DNA from: Bacteriovoracales bacterium
Lineage (GTDB): Bacteria > Bdellovibrionota > Bacteriovoracia > Bacteriovoracales > Bacteriovoracaceae
DNA: 64,000 nucleotides
Reading direction: 5' to 3'
NCBI GenBank assembly: GCA_030149295.1
Contig: JASBRV010000084.1
Coordinates: 1-64,000 of the forward strand
Position numbers and translations under genes: made by a program. Positions 16,666 to 25,800 of this stretch are shown here, piece after piece; positions within the stretch are counted from its first letter, which is position 1, and every line of letters begins with the position of its first letter. Under the pieces are notes generated by a model. The model saw only the letters and a program-made list of their open reading frames with translations. It was not told the origin of the DNA and ran no database searches.

Positions 16666-17727
16666 CTAAAAAGCTTTAAATTGATGATTAAAACGAAGGT
16701 CTCCAGAATTAAGATGGCGAATATCATCAATTCCATATCTCATCATTACGAGACGATCTAGACCCAGGCCAAAGGCAAATCCATTGTGTTCTTCAGGATC
16801 AATACCACCTGCTTTTAGAACATTAGGGTGAACCATTCCACATGGAAGAAGTTCTACCCACCCTGTCTTTTTACAAACAGAGCAGCCATTACCTTTACAA
16901 ATTAAACATTGAATATCTAATTCAAATCCAGGCTCAACAAAGGGAAAGAACCCAGGACGCAGTCTGACCTCAACCTCTTTTTGAAAAATTTCTTTTAAAA
17001 GGGTCTTCATGAAGTAAATTAAATTACCAACGGAAATGTCTTTTCCGACCATCATGCCCTCGAGTTGATTAAAAACCATCTCGTGACTGGCATCAGTTCT
17101 TTCACAACGAAAAACAGTGCCAGGGGCAATGAAACGAAAGGGAGGTGTTCTCTCTTTCATGCCACGCACTTGGATTGTGGAAGTGTGGGTTCTTAAAAGT
17201 TTTTTATTGGGAACGTCACTTTGGGGATCATGAAACCAAAATGTGTCTTGCATATCTCTGGCCGGGTGATCCTCTGGAATATTGAGAGCTTCAAAATTAT
17301 GAAACTCATCTTCTATATGGGGTCCATCTAAGATTTCAAATCCCATGGAGAGAAAAACGTCTTCGATTTCTCTTTGGATAATTGTCCTCGGATGAAGACC
17401 TCCATGGTTATTTTTTTTCAAATATTTAAGGTCAAGATCACTAAGATCAATTTTATTTTTCTCTAACTTTTTATTAACGGACTCGACCTCTATCGCCATT
17501 AGCTTTTGTGAGACGAGTTTATTAATTTCTTCCTTTAGAGCGTTTGCCTTCGGACCGATCTCCTTTCTTTGCTCAGGAGTGGCATCTTTAAGCCCCTTTA
17601 AAATTTCTGAAACCTTGCCTTTCTTTCCTAAAAACTCGCTTTTTAGATTTAAAATCCCAGCTTCGTCATTTAGTTGTTCCAAATTTTGTATAAACTCTTG
17701 AGAGAGGGCCTCTAACTGTTTAATCAT
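16666..17727 (-). CDS. pheS: Phenylalanine--tRNA ligase alpha subunit
   Basis: I place the start at the ATG at 17727 (353 aa) because GAGGA lies 5 nt before it; the frame also has a TTG four codons earlier. The N-terminal coiled coil (about 1-90) includes the K-S-E-F-L-G-K-K-G-K motif. Class II catalytic motifs are clear: G-F-E-I-L-D-G-P-H-I-E-D-E, F-R-C-E-R-T-D-A-S-H (motif 2 region) and G-L-G-L-D-R-L-V-M-M-R-Y-G-I (motif 3). A four-cysteine cluster (C-L-I-C...C-S-V-C) is present, as in many bacterial PheS. It provides the active site for Phe activation. Confidence 0.97.
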   Translation of the reverse strand: MIKQLEALSQEFIQNLEQLNDEAGILNLKSEFLGKKGKVSEILKGLKDATPEQRKEIGPKANALKEEINKLVSQKLMAIEVESVNKKLEKNKIDLSDLDLKYLKKNNHGGLHPRTIIQREIEDVFLSMGFEILDGPHIEDEFHNFEALNIPEDHPARDMQDTFWFHDPQSDVPNKKLLRTHTSTIQVRGMKERTPPFRFIAPGTVFRCERTDASHEMVFNQLEGMMVGKDISVGNLIYFMKTLLKEIFQKEVEVRLRPGFFPFVEPGFELDIQCLICKGNGCSVCKKTGWVELLPCGMVHPNVLKAGGIDPEEHNGFAFGLGLDRLVMMRYGIDDIRHLNSGDLRFNHQFKAF

Positions 17728-17765
17728 GACTTTCCTCAAAATTGGTGTTTGGGCGCCATTCTTTC

Positions 17766-17787
17766 ATTGAAAAGGCACATTTTCAAT
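17766..17787. repeat. Perfect inverted repeat between the DUF4416 gene and pheS
   Basis: Eight-base arms ATTGAAAA and TTTTCAAT flank a 6-nt spacer GGCACA. It starts a few bases after the DUF4416 gene and lies about 40 bp before pheS. No T-run follows, so it may be an operator or an RNA stem acting on pheST. Confidence 0.45.
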
Positions 17788-17790
17788 AGT

Positions 17791-18357
17791 TTATAGCTCT
17801 TTTAAATCATCGATTAAGCTTTCTCTCGCGCTGAGAAAAAACTCTTTGACTTCTTTAATTTGATAATCTGGATAGGTCCAATCCAGACTGTGCCAATTCT
17901 TATGTTGAAAGACATAAGTTAACTCTCCATAAATATGAAAGTGACGGACCGCACCTAAATATAAACGGTGAGAATAGGGTTTACACGTGGAGAGAACAAC
18001 TTGCTCATGTGAAATAAAACCCGGATCAATATTAACAACGCGACCACCTGCCTTCTTTTCTTTTTGCCAATATTCTTCCCAATCACAGGACCTTGCCTTG
18101 AGCTCGAGGAGCTTGGTTCTATCCTCCACACCTTTAAAAGTAAGCCAGAACCTTTTCAACTTATTAGCGGGTCCCATCTCTTTTGAATAATAATTCGCCA
18201 TCTCGTAAAAAGTAGGCTCAGATTCCAGACAAGCACTAAAGCCTTGGTTATTGAAAAAGGAAATAATCTCTTCTTTTGAAGTCTCACCCTCATGAAAAAG
18301 AATACCTACAAAGAACTTAGCCTTTTGAGGTGGATAAGAATTGATTGGAGTATTCAC
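17791..18357 (-). CDS. DUF4416 family protein
   Basis: The 188-aa protein matches the DUF4416 pattern: an N-terminal K-F-F-V-G-I-L, a central G-G-R-V-V-N-I-D-P-G-F-I-S segment, then L-S-T-C-K-P-Y-S-H-R-L-Y-L-G and a C-terminal W-T-Y-P-D-Y. Members occur mainly in deltaproteobacteria and related phyla and their function is unknown. The gene overlaps the heptose-kinase gene by 4 nt, so they are coupled. It stands between LPS-core genes and pheST. Confidence 0.8.
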   Translation of the reverse strand: MNTPINSYPPQKAKFFVGILFHEGETSKEEIISFFNNQGFSACLESEPTFYEMANYYSKEMGPANKLKRFWLTFKGVEDRTKLLELKARSCDWEEYWQKEKKAGGRVVNIDPGFISHEQVVLSTCKPYSHRLYLGAVRHFHIYGELTYVFQHKNWHSLDWTYPDYQIKEVKEFFLSARESLIDDLKEL

Positions 18358-19376
18358 TGATAGCGCTCTAAAACCTTTCGATAAAAGACAAAGAGTTCTT
18401 CCATATTCACCGTAGCGGTACCTTTTTTTGCCACCACTACACCAGCTCCACAGTTACCAATCCACCCCGCTTCACTTAAACTGGCACCGCAAAGAAGAGA
18501 TGTGGCCAAAAGACTAATCGTTGTATCTCCTGCACCACTAACGTCAAAAACCTCTTGGGCAACAGTAGGAATGATTTCTAGTTTTCCATCGCCTTCTGTA
18601 TCTAGTAGCGCCATCCCCTCCGGTCCTAGAGTGATAACAAGCTTTTTAACATCCAATTTATCTACAAGAATAGCTGCTTTTTCTTCCAGGCTTTTCTTTT
18701 CATAAGTATAGCCAAGGGATTCAACAATCAGTTTGGCTTCTTTTAAATTAGGTTTTAATAGATGACACCCTTTATAATATTTTGGCGGTGTTGTTACTCC
18801 TGGGTCGACAAAGACAAGTTTCTTTTTATCATTGGCCATTTCAATTGTTTCTTTTATGACTTTTTCAGTCAAAGTACCTTTGGCATAATCCTCCAGAATG
18901 ACTCCTGAATGATCATCTAAAAAATCAGAAACTCGTTGAAGAATCTTGTCTTCTACCTGAGGAAGCAAGGGATAATTATCTTCATAATCGATGCGACAAA
19001 TTTGTTGAGTATTTGTGGTAATTCTTTCTTTAAAAATAGTAGGTCTTCCCTCGTCTCTAACAATCCCCCAAGTTTTTAGTTTCGTTTCCTCTAAAAGACT
19101 TTCGAAACGAGGTGCCCTTAAATCGTTACCAATCACACAGCAGAGAGTGCCATCAACTCCCAAAGAGTGTAAGTTATGACCAATATTGGCAGATAGCCCC
19201 AGTTTTTCCCATTCCTTTTGGACATGAACAACAGGGACAGGAGCTTCAGGGGAGATACGACTCACATCACCGAGGGTGTATTTGTCTATTCCTGCGTCAC
19301 CAACAATAATAACAGGTTTTAAGCTACTAAATTTGCCAGTAATTTCTTTAAAACGAGATTCTTTAATAAGGTTCAC
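18354..19376 (-). CDS. rfaE1: PfkB-family heptose-phosphate kinase (HldA/RfaE domain I)
   Basis: The 340-aa protein is a PfkB/ribokinase-type kinase resembling the first domain of HldE. It shows G-D-A-G-I-D-K-Y at the N-terminus, L-V-F-V-D-P-G, H-L-L-K-P-N-L-K-E-A and the catalytic G-A-G-D-T near residue 278. It would phosphorylate heptose-7-phosphate for ADP-heptose synthesis for the LPS core. The C-terminal adenylyltransferase domain of HldE is absent, so it is the split type; the partner gene is not in this window. The heptosyltransferase gene immediately upstream (4-nt overlap) supports the assignment. Confidence 0.85.
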   Translation of the reverse strand: MNLIKESRFKEITGKFSSLKPVIIVGDAGIDKYTLGDVSRISPEAPVPVVHVQKEWEKLGLSANIGHNLHSLGVDGTLCCVIGNDLRAPRFESLLEETKLKTWGIVRDEGRPTIFKERITTNTQQICRIDYEDNYPLLPQVEDKILQRVSDFLDDHSGVILEDYAKGTLTEKVIKETIEMANDKKKLVFVDPGVTTPPKYYKGCHLLKPNLKEAKLIVESLGYTYEKKSLEEKAAILVDKLDVKKLVITLGPEGMALLDTEGDGKLEIIPTVAQEVFDVSGAGDTTISLLATSLLCGASLSEAGWIGNCGAGVVVAKKGTATVNMEELFVFYRKVLERYQ

Positions 19377-20446
19377 TCTGATCCTTTTGTTGGCAGCAGC
19401 TCTAGTGCCGCTTGAAAAACTTCATCCACTTCTATTTTAGCCATACACTCATAATAGGGGCAACTCGAACCAGCGCATGCAATGGACTCACCGCATACAA
19501 CATCAGGAACAATTACCTTAACTTGATCATTTCTCAAATAGGGACCCCAACGGTGGCTTGACTGCACCCTAATGGGAGAAAAAATGGCAATTTGAGGAAC
19601 ACCTAAAGCGTTGGCCATATGAGTAGTCCCAGTAGAAGGACCGATAAAGAGAAGTGCCCCTTTTAATAAGCGGGTGTAATGAACGATCCCTTTTTTACTT
19701 CCATCGTAGAAGTGAATATCTTTTTGCAGGTCTTTTTTCTCTGCCAAGAAATCTTTTAGACCTTCCAAATAAGGTTCATCGCTAGGGGTATGAGAAATAA
19801 TCAATTTATATTTTCCATTGGTGGCCATATGAATTCTTTCAATGAGTCGACCATAATTTCGACTGGCCCAATTAAGCGTGTGACCACTCATCCCCGGATG
19901 GATAATGATATAAGGCGATTGCCCGAGTTTTTCCTCTTGTTTAACCTTTTCATTTTCTTCAACTGTCACATTTAAACGAGGTGCGAATTTCGGGGGTCTT
20001 TTGCCTAAAGCATGAATCCCCAAGACATTCGCCAGCTGCAGATTATAGTCGCTTTCGTGCATGGTAACGAGACGTCTGCTTTGCCTCATTCCTTTATTAA
20101 GAAAAAGAAAGGTGGACCACTTAGATTTTAAACCACCTCGAAAAGAAACCTTTAATAGAAAGGCCATAATAATGGGAAGATGTTTCCCCCCTAAGTGAAA
20201 AAAATGAGTATAACTTTCTTCTTTAAATAACGTTTTTAAAAAATGAAATCTCTTAGAAAAAGACCAAGAAGGATCATAGATCAAAGCCTTATCAACACCC
20301 TCACAAAGGTTAATAAGATCACCACTGCGTGGAGAAACCAAGAAGTGAATTTCACAATTTGGGTCACGATCCTTAAGGAGTCTGGCCATCGGAGTTGAAA
20401 GTAAGCAATCACCAATGGCATCTGTTCTGTTGATAAGAAACTTCAT
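19373..20446 (-). CDS. GT9-family glycosyltransferase (heptosyltransferase)
   Basis: The 357-aa protein begins with K-F-L-I-N-R-T-D-A-I-G-D-C-L-L-S-T-P, the GT9 signature (xRxDxIGDxxLxTP). The C-terminal half has F-I-G-P-S-T-G-T-T-H-M-A-N-A-L-G-V-P, the conserved GPxxGxxHxAxAxG donor site. GT9 enzymes transfer heptose from ADP-heptose to the LPS core. The region near the C-terminus contains several cysteines (V-V-C-G-E-S-I-A-C-A-G-S-S-C), seen also in other GT9 members. It is one base after cmk and overlaps the heptose kinase by 4 nt. Confidence 0.88.
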   Translation of the reverse strand: MKFLINRTDAIGDCLLSTPMARLLKDRDPNCEIHFLVSPRSGDLINLCEGVDKALIYDPSWSFSKRFHFLKTLFKEESYTHFFHLGGKHLPIIMAFLLKVSFRGGLKSKWSTFLFLNKGMRQSRRLVTMHESDYNLQLANVLGIHALGKRPPKFAPRLNVTVEENEKVKQEEKLGQSPYIIIHPGMSGHTLNWASRNYGRLIERIHMATNGKYKLIISHTPSDEPYLEGLKDFLAEKKDLQKDIHFYDGSKKGIVHYTRLLKGALLFIGPSTGTTHMANALGVPQIAIFSPIRVQSSHRWGPYLRNDQVKVIVPDVVCGESIACAGSSCPYYECMAKIEVDEVFQAALELLPTKGSE

Positions 20447-20447
20447 T

Positions 20448-21131
20448 TTAGAAAGATATACACTTTTCTTTGGCTTTTGTTTGAGAGATGGACTCTAATT
20501 GGGAAAGAACAACTTCTGGCCCCATTTCACTGGTATCCAAAAGAATCGCATCATCTGCAACTCTTAAGGGTGATACTTCCCTTTCCGTATCAAGTCGATC
20601 TCTCTCAACGACATCTTTTAAAACTTGATCAAAATCTAATCCCGTTTTACCACTTTCTTCTAACTGATTCAGCCGACGCTTAGCCCTGACTTCCGCGCTG
20701 GCAGTGACAAAAATTTTGCAAAAGGCTTCGGGAAAAACAACAGTTCCGATATCCCTTCCCTCCATAACGCAAACTTCTTTTTGTCCTAAGTCCCTTTGAA
20801 AATTGATGAGGAAAGTTCGCACAGAGGGAATTTGGGAGAATTGGGAAGCCAAAGTGCTCACTCTGTGCTCTCTAATCTTCTCAGTGAGATTCTCTCCCCC
20901 AATAGAAATGAGGTTTTCCCCTTTTCCATAAGAGATATCCAAGCTCTCTAAGAACTCTTTCATTTCTGGACCTTCATGATAGGCAACCCCTTGCTTATCG
21001 GCCCAAAAAGCGAGGGCTCGGTACATGGCCCCTGTGTCGATATATAAAATATTTAAGCGCTCTGCTAAACGCTTTGCCATAGTCGATTTACCCGAACCGC
21101 TAGGTCCGTCGATAGCAATAACTTTTTGCAT
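20448..21131 (-). CDS. cmk: Cytidylate kinase
   Basis: The 227-aa protein has the expected length. It starts V-I-A-I-D-G-P-S-G-S-G-K-S-T (P-loop), followed by L-Y-I-D-T-G-A-M-Y-R-A and later V-M-E-G-R-D-I-G-T-V-V-F-P, all typical of CMP/dCMP kinases, and ends with a lid region containing R-D-R-L-D-T-E-R. It phosphorylates CMP and dCMP using ATP. It lies in the same orientation between a lytic transglycosylase and LPS-core genes, and is probably co-transcribed with the latter. Confidence 0.95.
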   Translation of the reverse strand: MQKVIAIDGPSGSGKSTMAKRLAERLNILYIDTGAMYRALAFWADKQGVAYHEGPEMKEFLESLDISYGKGENLISIGGENLTEKIREHRVSTLASQFSQIPSVRTFLINFQRDLGQKEVCVMEGRDIGTVVFPEAFCKIFVTASAEVRAKRRLNQLEESGKTGLDFDQVLKDVVERDRLDTEREVSPLRVADDAILLDTSEMGPEVVLSQLESISQTKAKEKCISF

Positions 21132-21155
21132 ACTAGTGAATCCATTTAGGAAATT

Positions 21156-22121
21156 TTAATGGTTCAGGGTAACAAGAACTTCACCAAAGTGAAAAGACTT
21201 TACTTCTGGCAGAGTGTCATAACGCGAGGAGTAGACATAGGTGTTTGTATAAAGAGGAGCTCTTCGGCGAAAGTACTGATTGGGGGCTCTTGTTAAAAGA
21301 CGGTAAGCTCTTCTTACCTTATCTAGGTAAAGGTTCTTTGTTCCTACGGGAAGACCCCATCTTAAACGCCTTTTGGTGTATCCTGGCCCCATATTGTATG
21401 CGACCGTAGCATACACATAATTTTGACGAAATTTTTTCAACAAACGATCCAAATAGAACGTACCCAATTGAACATTGTGAATTGGATCTTTTGTTAGTTC
21501 ATACGCCAATTTTGGCTCGAGAGTTCGATCTAGTAAGTGATTAAGCCAATAGGAAGTTGCAGGCATGATCTGCATTAAGCCTGACGCATTAACAGGAGAC
21601 TTCACCTGGGGATTAAAGTGACTCTCCACCCAAATAATAGACAGAACCCAAAAAGGATCGACTTGATATTTTTGAGCAAAATGGAAAGAGAGCTGTAGGT
21701 ACTTTTTTAATCCGCTTCTAATATGCCTTGGCGAATTTTCAATAATAAGGTCTTCAAGGTCGTGACGAGAAAGTTCACTTAATCTCCAAAGAGGAAATTT
21801 TAGGCCAAAACTTTTTCCTACTTTATGAAAACTGTAAAATTTTTGAGGAACATATGCTGGCTTATGAGGAGGACCATAGACTGGACCTTGTTTGATTTTT
21901 CGATAAGTCGTTAGTCCTGTCGCTGAATATTGGGCGGCTTCAATCACCATAAAGAAAGAAACTAAAATAGTTACGTTTTTCACCCCATCAGGGGCATCTG
22001 CTAAGGCGATGAAAATTTGGCTCAGACCTTTTAAAACGGACCTAATCCAACGGACATAATCAGAAAGACCATCCCAAGCAAAGGTTGTGCTTTGGCCGGT
22101 CTCTATAGTGGAAACTTTCAT
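21156..22121 (-). CDS. Membrane-anchored SLT-type lytic transglycosylase
   Basis: The 321-aa protein has a hydrophobic segment near residues 45-70 (V-T-I-L-V-S-F-F-M-V-I-E-A) and a C-terminal Slt domain from about 150. The catalytic region reads I-I-W-V-E-S-H-F-N-P-Q-V with the acidic Glu, then N-A-S-G-L-M-Q-I-M-P-A-T and the later V-A-Y-N-M-G-P-G-Y (AYNxGxG motif). It cleaves peptidoglycan glycan strands with 1,6-anhydro product formation. The 45 residues before the membrane segment are unusual for this family. It may take part in wall remodelling. Confidence 0.85.
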   Translation of the reverse strand: MKVSTIETGQSTTFAWDGLSDYVRWIRSVLKGLSQIFIALADAPDGVKNVTILVSFFMVIEAAQYSATGLTTYRKIKQGPVYGPPHKPAYVPQKFYSFHKVGKSFGLKFPLWRLSELSRHDLEDLIIENSPRHIRSGLKKYLQLSFHFAQKYQVDPFWVLSIIWVESHFNPQVKSPVNASGLMQIMPATSYWLNHLLDRTLEPKLAYELTKDPIHNVQLGTFYLDRLLKKFRQNYVYATVAYNMGPGYTKRRLRWGLPVGTKNLYLDKVRRAYRLLTRAPNQYFRRRAPLYTNTYVYSSRYDTLPEVKSFHFGEVLVTLNH

Positions 22122-22215
22122 TGCCCTTACCTAACCTTTTTGACTCGGTATAGCAATAGCGCTTTCCCCTATTTACAAGGGAAGTTTGGACATTTTATTG
22201 GATGAAATCTTTTAC

Positions 22216-22244
22216 TTCAAAGATGTTGCCTCTTCTTTTATAGT
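22216..22244 (+). promoter_or_regulatory. Candidate promoter TTCAAA-N17-TATAGT for the DUF255 gene
   Basis: A weak -35 (22216-22221) and a good -10-like TATAGT (22239-22244) are 17 bp apart, about 60 bp before the start at 22307. Confidence 0.3.
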
Positions 22245-22306
22245 GATAGGACGAACTATTAAGGGCTTAGCTGTCCACCAATATGCCAAAAGAGAAAAGG
22301 AGCACC

Positions 22307-24361
22307 ATGAGCAGCCCAGGAATTAATCACCTCAAAAATGAAAAATCTGCTTACTTATTAGCCCACAAAGAGAATCCCATTCATTGGTTTAGCTACGGAC
22401 CCGAAGCCCTTCAAAAGGCAAAGGATGAGAATAAACCTATATTTTTAAGTATAGGCTACTCCTCTTGTCACTGGTGTCACGTCATGGCGAAGGAGTCTTT
22501 TAGTAATCAAGAAATAGCAGACTATCTCAACGAGCACTTTGTTTCGATAAAGGTTGATCGTGAAGAACATCCTGACATCGACCATTACTACCAACAAGCG
22601 TGCCAACTCTTTGTCAAAACTGGTGGCTGGCCACTTAGTGCTTTTCTCTTACCTGATATGAGACCTTTCTTTGTGGGAACTTATTACCCAATGGTCAAAA
22701 AAGGCGAAGGTGCCACTTTCATGGAGCTCATTAAAGAACTGAAGAGAGCTTATCATGAAGAAAAAGAGCAAGTCGAAACGAATGCTCGCGGTGTAACTGA
22801 AAGTATTGAAAAAGGTCTGGGCCCAAAAGAGGAAGTTCCCTTTCAAGGCCATTTCCCACCCCCTATGGCCATCTTAGATGCTATCAAAGAATTTAGTGAC
22901 AAAGAAAATGGTGGTTTTGGGGATGCCCCAAAATTTCCTCATTTCTCTTTTTATGAGTGGGCAGTAGAACAAATTCTTGAGGGTATGATCACACAGGAAG
23001 GTGGACAACATATTGTGGACTCAATTGAACGGATGTTGTTAGGAGGAATGAGTGATCACTCCCGTGGAGGAATCCACCGTTACAGCACTGATAAAAAGTT
23101 TCTTGTTCCACACTTTGAGAAAATGCTTTATGACCAGGCTGGATTACTCAAAGTGCTTGCCAAGTTTTCTCTCATTTACCCAAGCCCTGCAGTCTTTGAT
23201 CACCTCATGAATACATTGGATTATCTGAAAGCTGAGATGCAAGATGAAATAGGTTACTTCTTTAGTGCCCAAGATGCCGACAGTGAAGGTGTAGAAGGCT
23301 TATATTTCACCTTCACCTTAGATGAATTTAAAGACCTGTTAGTTAAAGCTTCTGAGGAAGAAGACCTTGTTGAAAACCAAGAGAATATCCTCAAATGGTT
23401 TCAAATCACCCAAGAAGGAAATTTTGAAAGAGGTTTAAATGTCATTAGCCTCAACCCTCAATACAAAGAAGAATATTACGATCAAAAAAACTGGGAAATG
23501 GTTCGCCGTATTCGAAAGGCCATCCTGGAAGACAGAAAGCAAAGAATGCCACCGGCAACTGATTCAAAGGGCATATGTAGTTGGAACTCTCTCATGATCT
23601 CAGCCTTAGTCGATGTCATGCAGTACTGTCCAGTAGATGTCATCAAGAGAAAGGCATCTGATCTCTTTAATTCTGCGGTTGAGGGTCACTATAATAGTTT
23701 TCTTTTGCAAAAAGATAATCGTGGCATGATGTTACGCCATTCAACAACCAAAGAAGAAGGTCTTGCTTACCTGGAAGACTTTGTCACTTTTTCAGAATCC
23801 ATGCTTCGAGTATATGAAATCTCAGGTAATCCAACTTTCAAACAAAATTTCAAAGACACACTCGATTTTATTCTGAAAGAATTTATTGATGATAATAAAA
23901 TATACACTCGTGCTCGGGCGCAAGAAAGTCATGCACTCTATCCAAACATGGCCTTAAGTCCTTTTGATCAATCTTTTAAAAGTATGGCGATGTCTTTATG
24001 TGGAATTATAAAAAGGGCGCGAATACTTTTTTTAGACCCTGAAATTGGAAAGGATATTGATCAGTACTGTGAAGACAGTAAACATTTTATCCTAAGGAAT
24101 CCCATTAATGGTGGCGAAGGCTTAAGGGTTCACTCCTATCCAGACAATGCCTACAGAGTTGTCAAGGTGCCTAAAGAATGGCTTCAAAACAATCAATTCA
24201 TTAATTTTATGAGTTACTTTTTGCCACGCTTTGTTCTTGATTACACTCAAGAAGGTGGAGAAGACTGGGAAATCTGTAACCTTAACCAATGTGAACTTAA
24301 AGGCACTGGTATCAATGAGTTTCTCGACACCCTAAGACCAAAAAATACACAAAATGCTTAA
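22307..24361 (+). CDS. DUF255 / YyaL-type thioredoxin-domain protein
   Basis: I choose ATG 22307 (684 aa) because AAGGAG lies 5 nt before it. The N-terminal DUF255 domain has the thioredoxin-like S-S-C-H-W-C-H-V-M motif, N-P-I-H-W and [10 protein letters not shown]. The remainder is the six-hairpin, glycosidase-like region with F-G-D-A-P-K-F-P and [10 protein letters not shown], typical of the YyaL/SPATA20 family. The function of this family is not established; redox or sugar-related roles are proposed. Its 3' end overlaps the CoA-transferase gene by 8 nt. Confidence 0.9.
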   Translation: MSSPGINHLKNEKSAYLLAHKENPIHWFSYGPEALQKAKDENKPIFLSIGYSSCHWCHVMAKESFSNQEIADYLNEHFVSIKVDREEHPDIDHYYQQACQLFVKTGGWPLSAFLLPDMRPFFVGTYYPMVKKGEGATFMELIKELKRAYHEEKEQVETNARGVTESIEKGLGPKEEVPFQGHFPPPMAILDAIKEFSDKENGGFGDAPKFPHFSFYEWAVEQILEGMITQEGGQHIVDSIERMLLGGMSDHSRGGIHRYSTDKKFLVPHFEKMLYDQAGLLKVLAKFSLIYPSPAVFDHLMNTLDYLKAEMQDEIGYFFSAQDADSEGVEGLYFTFTLDEFKDLLVKASEEEDLVENQENILKWFQITQEGNFERGLNVISLNPQYKEEYYDQKNWEMVRRIRKAILEDRKQRMPPATDSKGICSWNSLMISALVDVMQYCPVDVIKRKASDLFNSAVEGHYNSFLLQKDNRGMMLRHSTTKEEGLAYLEDFVTFSESMLRVYEISGNPTFKQNFKDTLDFILKEFIDDNKIYTRARAQESHALYPNMALSPFDQSFKSMAMSLCGIIKRARILFLDPEIGKDIDQYCEDSKHFILRNPINGGEGLRVHSYPDNAYRVVKVPKEWLQNNQFINFMSYFLPRFVLDYTQEGGEDWEICNLNQCELKGTGINEFLDTLRPKNTQNA

Positions 24362-25268
24362 GGTTCTTGATTTAAGTCACCGCCTACCTGGGCCTCTAGC
24401 TGGTCACATCTTTGAATCTCTTGGAGCAGAGGTAACAAAAGTTGAAGATGTGAGCTTTGGAGATCCCTTCAAAGACGGTTTCTTTAAGGAAATGGACCCC
24501 TCATTTGCTGATTGGTATGAAAACCTCAATACTAATAAGCGTATTGTCGTGATGGACTTTAATGGTGATACCGCGACCGATGAGATAGCAAATCTCGTTA
24601 AAGAGAACGATATTATCATTAACGGTTTACCACCCAAGTTCATTGAGAAATTTCATATTTCCCCCAATGATTTGACTAAAAAATACCAATCGAAAGTTTT
24701 TATTCAAATGATTGGCAGCAAGAACTCAAAAGAAGGCATCCATGATCTTAATGTATTGGCGAGATTTGATTTGCTCAGGCTCTTTTTAAGTGACAAGGAG
24801 AAGGGCCAAATTCAGTCCCCTCCTTTTCTTCCGATGGGTGGAATTTCTTATGGAGCCTATCTTTGCTCATTTGCACTTTCTAGACTTCTCACAGCAAAAG
24901 AAGAAAAGAGTGTTATTTGTGAAATTGTCTCTTTAGAAGAGTCTGTTGCGGTTCTCTTAAGACCATTCTTTAGCAAAAAATTAGCGGCTACTGGTCAAAG
25001 AAAGTTCCTCCATAATGGACGCTACCCTTGCTACGCTCTTTATCCCCTAAAAGACGAAGGTTTCCTCGCCGTGGCCTCCCTTGAACCTAAGTATTGGAAA
25101 ACCTTTTGCAATTGCCTAGATCTTAGACTCTCTTTAGAAGATCGTTTTGAATTTGAAAACCCTAGTGTCTTTCAAACCATCAAAGAAAAGACACGCTCTC
25201 TTACCATTAAAGAAGCCGAGTCTCTCTTTGAGAATCAGGATTGTTGCGTAGACATTGTGACCCCTTAA
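24354..25268 (+). CDS. CaiB/BaiF-type (class III) CoA-transferase
   Basis: The 304-aa protein begins [15 protein letters not shown], the class III CoA-transferase N-terminus, followed by [10 protein letters not shown] and N-T-N-K-R-I-V. It is shorter than the usual 390-400 aa, as are the alpha-methylacyl-CoA racemase-like members. The catalytic Asp normally found near residue 170 is not evident where G-G-I-S-Y-G-A-Y appears. Its substrate is unknown. Translation is coupled to the DUF255 gene. Confidence 0.75.
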   Translation: MLKVLDLSHRLPGPLAGHIFESLGAEVTKVEDVSFGDPFKDGFFKEMDPSFADWYENLNTNKRIVVMDFNGDTATDEIANLVKENDIIINGLPPKFIEKFHISPNDLTKKYQSKVFIQMIGSKNSKEGIHDLNVLARFDLLRLFLSDKEKGQIQSPPFLPMGGISYGAYLCSFALSRLLTAKEEKSVICEIVSLEESVAVLLRPFFSKKLAATGQRKFLHNGRYPCYALYPLKDEGFLAVASLEPKYWKTFCNCLDLRLSLEDRFEFENPSVFQTIKEKTRSLTIKEAESLFENQDCCVDIVTP

Positions 25269-25333
25269 AGGACCTTTCAGGTGCCATAATGCACTAGGTC
25301 TATTTAAACACCATCAGATTATGCCTATTATTA

Positions 25334-25347
25334 ATAACTTAAGTTAT
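25334..25347. repeat. 14-bp palindrome upstream of a sigma-54-type box
   Basis: ATAACTTAAGTTAT is a perfect palindrome ending 7 bp before the -24/-12 box at 25355. It could be a regulator site for that promoter. Confidence 0.4.
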
Positions 25348-25354
25348 CTCAAAA

Positions 25355-25371
25355 TTGGCATGGGCCTTGTA
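25355..25371 (+). promoter_or_regulatory. Sigma-54-type promoter before the hairpin leader
   Basis: The site TTGGCATGGGCCTTGTA fits TTGGCAYGRNNNTTGCW except that GC at -12 is GT. GG and GT are 10 bp apart. The predicted start, about 25381, lies 9 nt before the first hairpin of the leader. Confidence 0.6.
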
Positions 25372-25389
25372 TCTATAGGGGCAACAAAA

Positions 25390-25453
25390 GACCAAAGGGA
25401 TGTTGGTCACGGATTTTACCAGGATGGTAGTGAAAGAGTGCCTAGGAGGGCAC
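25390..25453 (+). ncRNA. Three consecutive GGA-loop hairpins: candidate CsrA/RsmA-binding leader or sRNA
   Basis: Hairpin 1 pairs GACCAA (25390-25395) with TTGGTC (25403-25408) and has loop AGGGATG. Hairpin 2 pairs TACC (25417-25420) with GGTA (25426-25429), plus a flanking U-G pair, and has loop AGGAT. Hairpin 3 pairs GTGCC (25438-25442) with GGCAC (25449-25453) and has loop TAGGAG. A further AGAGGA forms the ribosome binding site of the next gene. GGA exposed in short-stem loops is the known binding element of CsrA/RsmA. No terminator follows, so this looks like the 5' leader of the secreted-protein gene at 25474 and not a free sRNA. CsrA binding itself is inference. Confidence 0.55.
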
Positions 25454-25473
25454 CTTTAGGAAGAGAGGAAACT

Positions 25474-25800
25474 ATGAACCTAGTAAAAGCCACAATCATT
25501 CTTACTTGTATCTTCATAGGGCAAAGCGCCCTTTCAATGGACATGATCAGACTTCAGGTAGGGGAAGTTAACCCCAATATCCCTGTAGAAAAAGTTGAAA
25601 CTTACTATGGTGAAGTCTTAAAAATAGGAGACATGAAAGGATTCTCAAAGAGAGAGCCCTTAAAAAGTGTTATCCATAGTAGGCAAATTGAAATGAAAAA
25701 TGGAAATATCTACTACCCTGAGGAAGTAGAATACGTTATCGAAAGTGTGGCCAGTGGACGCTTTGGAGCAAACCAAAAAGCCCCACACACCCCTGATTAA
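25474..25800 (+). CDS. Small secreted protein of unknown function
   Basis: I place the start at ATG 25474 (108 aa) because AGAGAGGA precedes it and it begins with a signal peptide, M-N-L-V-K-A-T-I-I-L-T-C-I-F-I-G, ending near A-L-S-M-D. The frame is open back to 25321, but that part is the structured RNA leader and gives an unlikely protein sequence. The mature 85 residues contain no cysteine and no motif I recognise. The gene sits behind a sigma-54-like promoter and three GGA hairpins, so its translation may be tightly controlled. Its stop interlocks with the MscS stop in a 4-bp TTAA overlap. Confidence 0.7.
   Translation: MNLVKATIILTCIFIGQSALSMDMIRLQVGEVNPNIPVEKVETYYGEVLKIGDMKGFSKREPLKSVIHSRQIEMKNGNIYYPEEVEYVIESVASGRFGANQKAPHTPD

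Noticed and set aside
25381-25470. Possible c-di-GMP or glycine riboswitch in the leader
   Set aside because: The GGA-rich hairpins superficially recall such elements, but the conserved GEMM or glycine-aptamer core sequences are absent.
25321-25473. N-terminal extension of the small secreted protein (in-frame ATG at 25321)
   Set aside because: It would bury the signal peptide inside the protein and covers the sigma-54 box and three hairpins; the ATG at 25474 has a good ribosome binding site.
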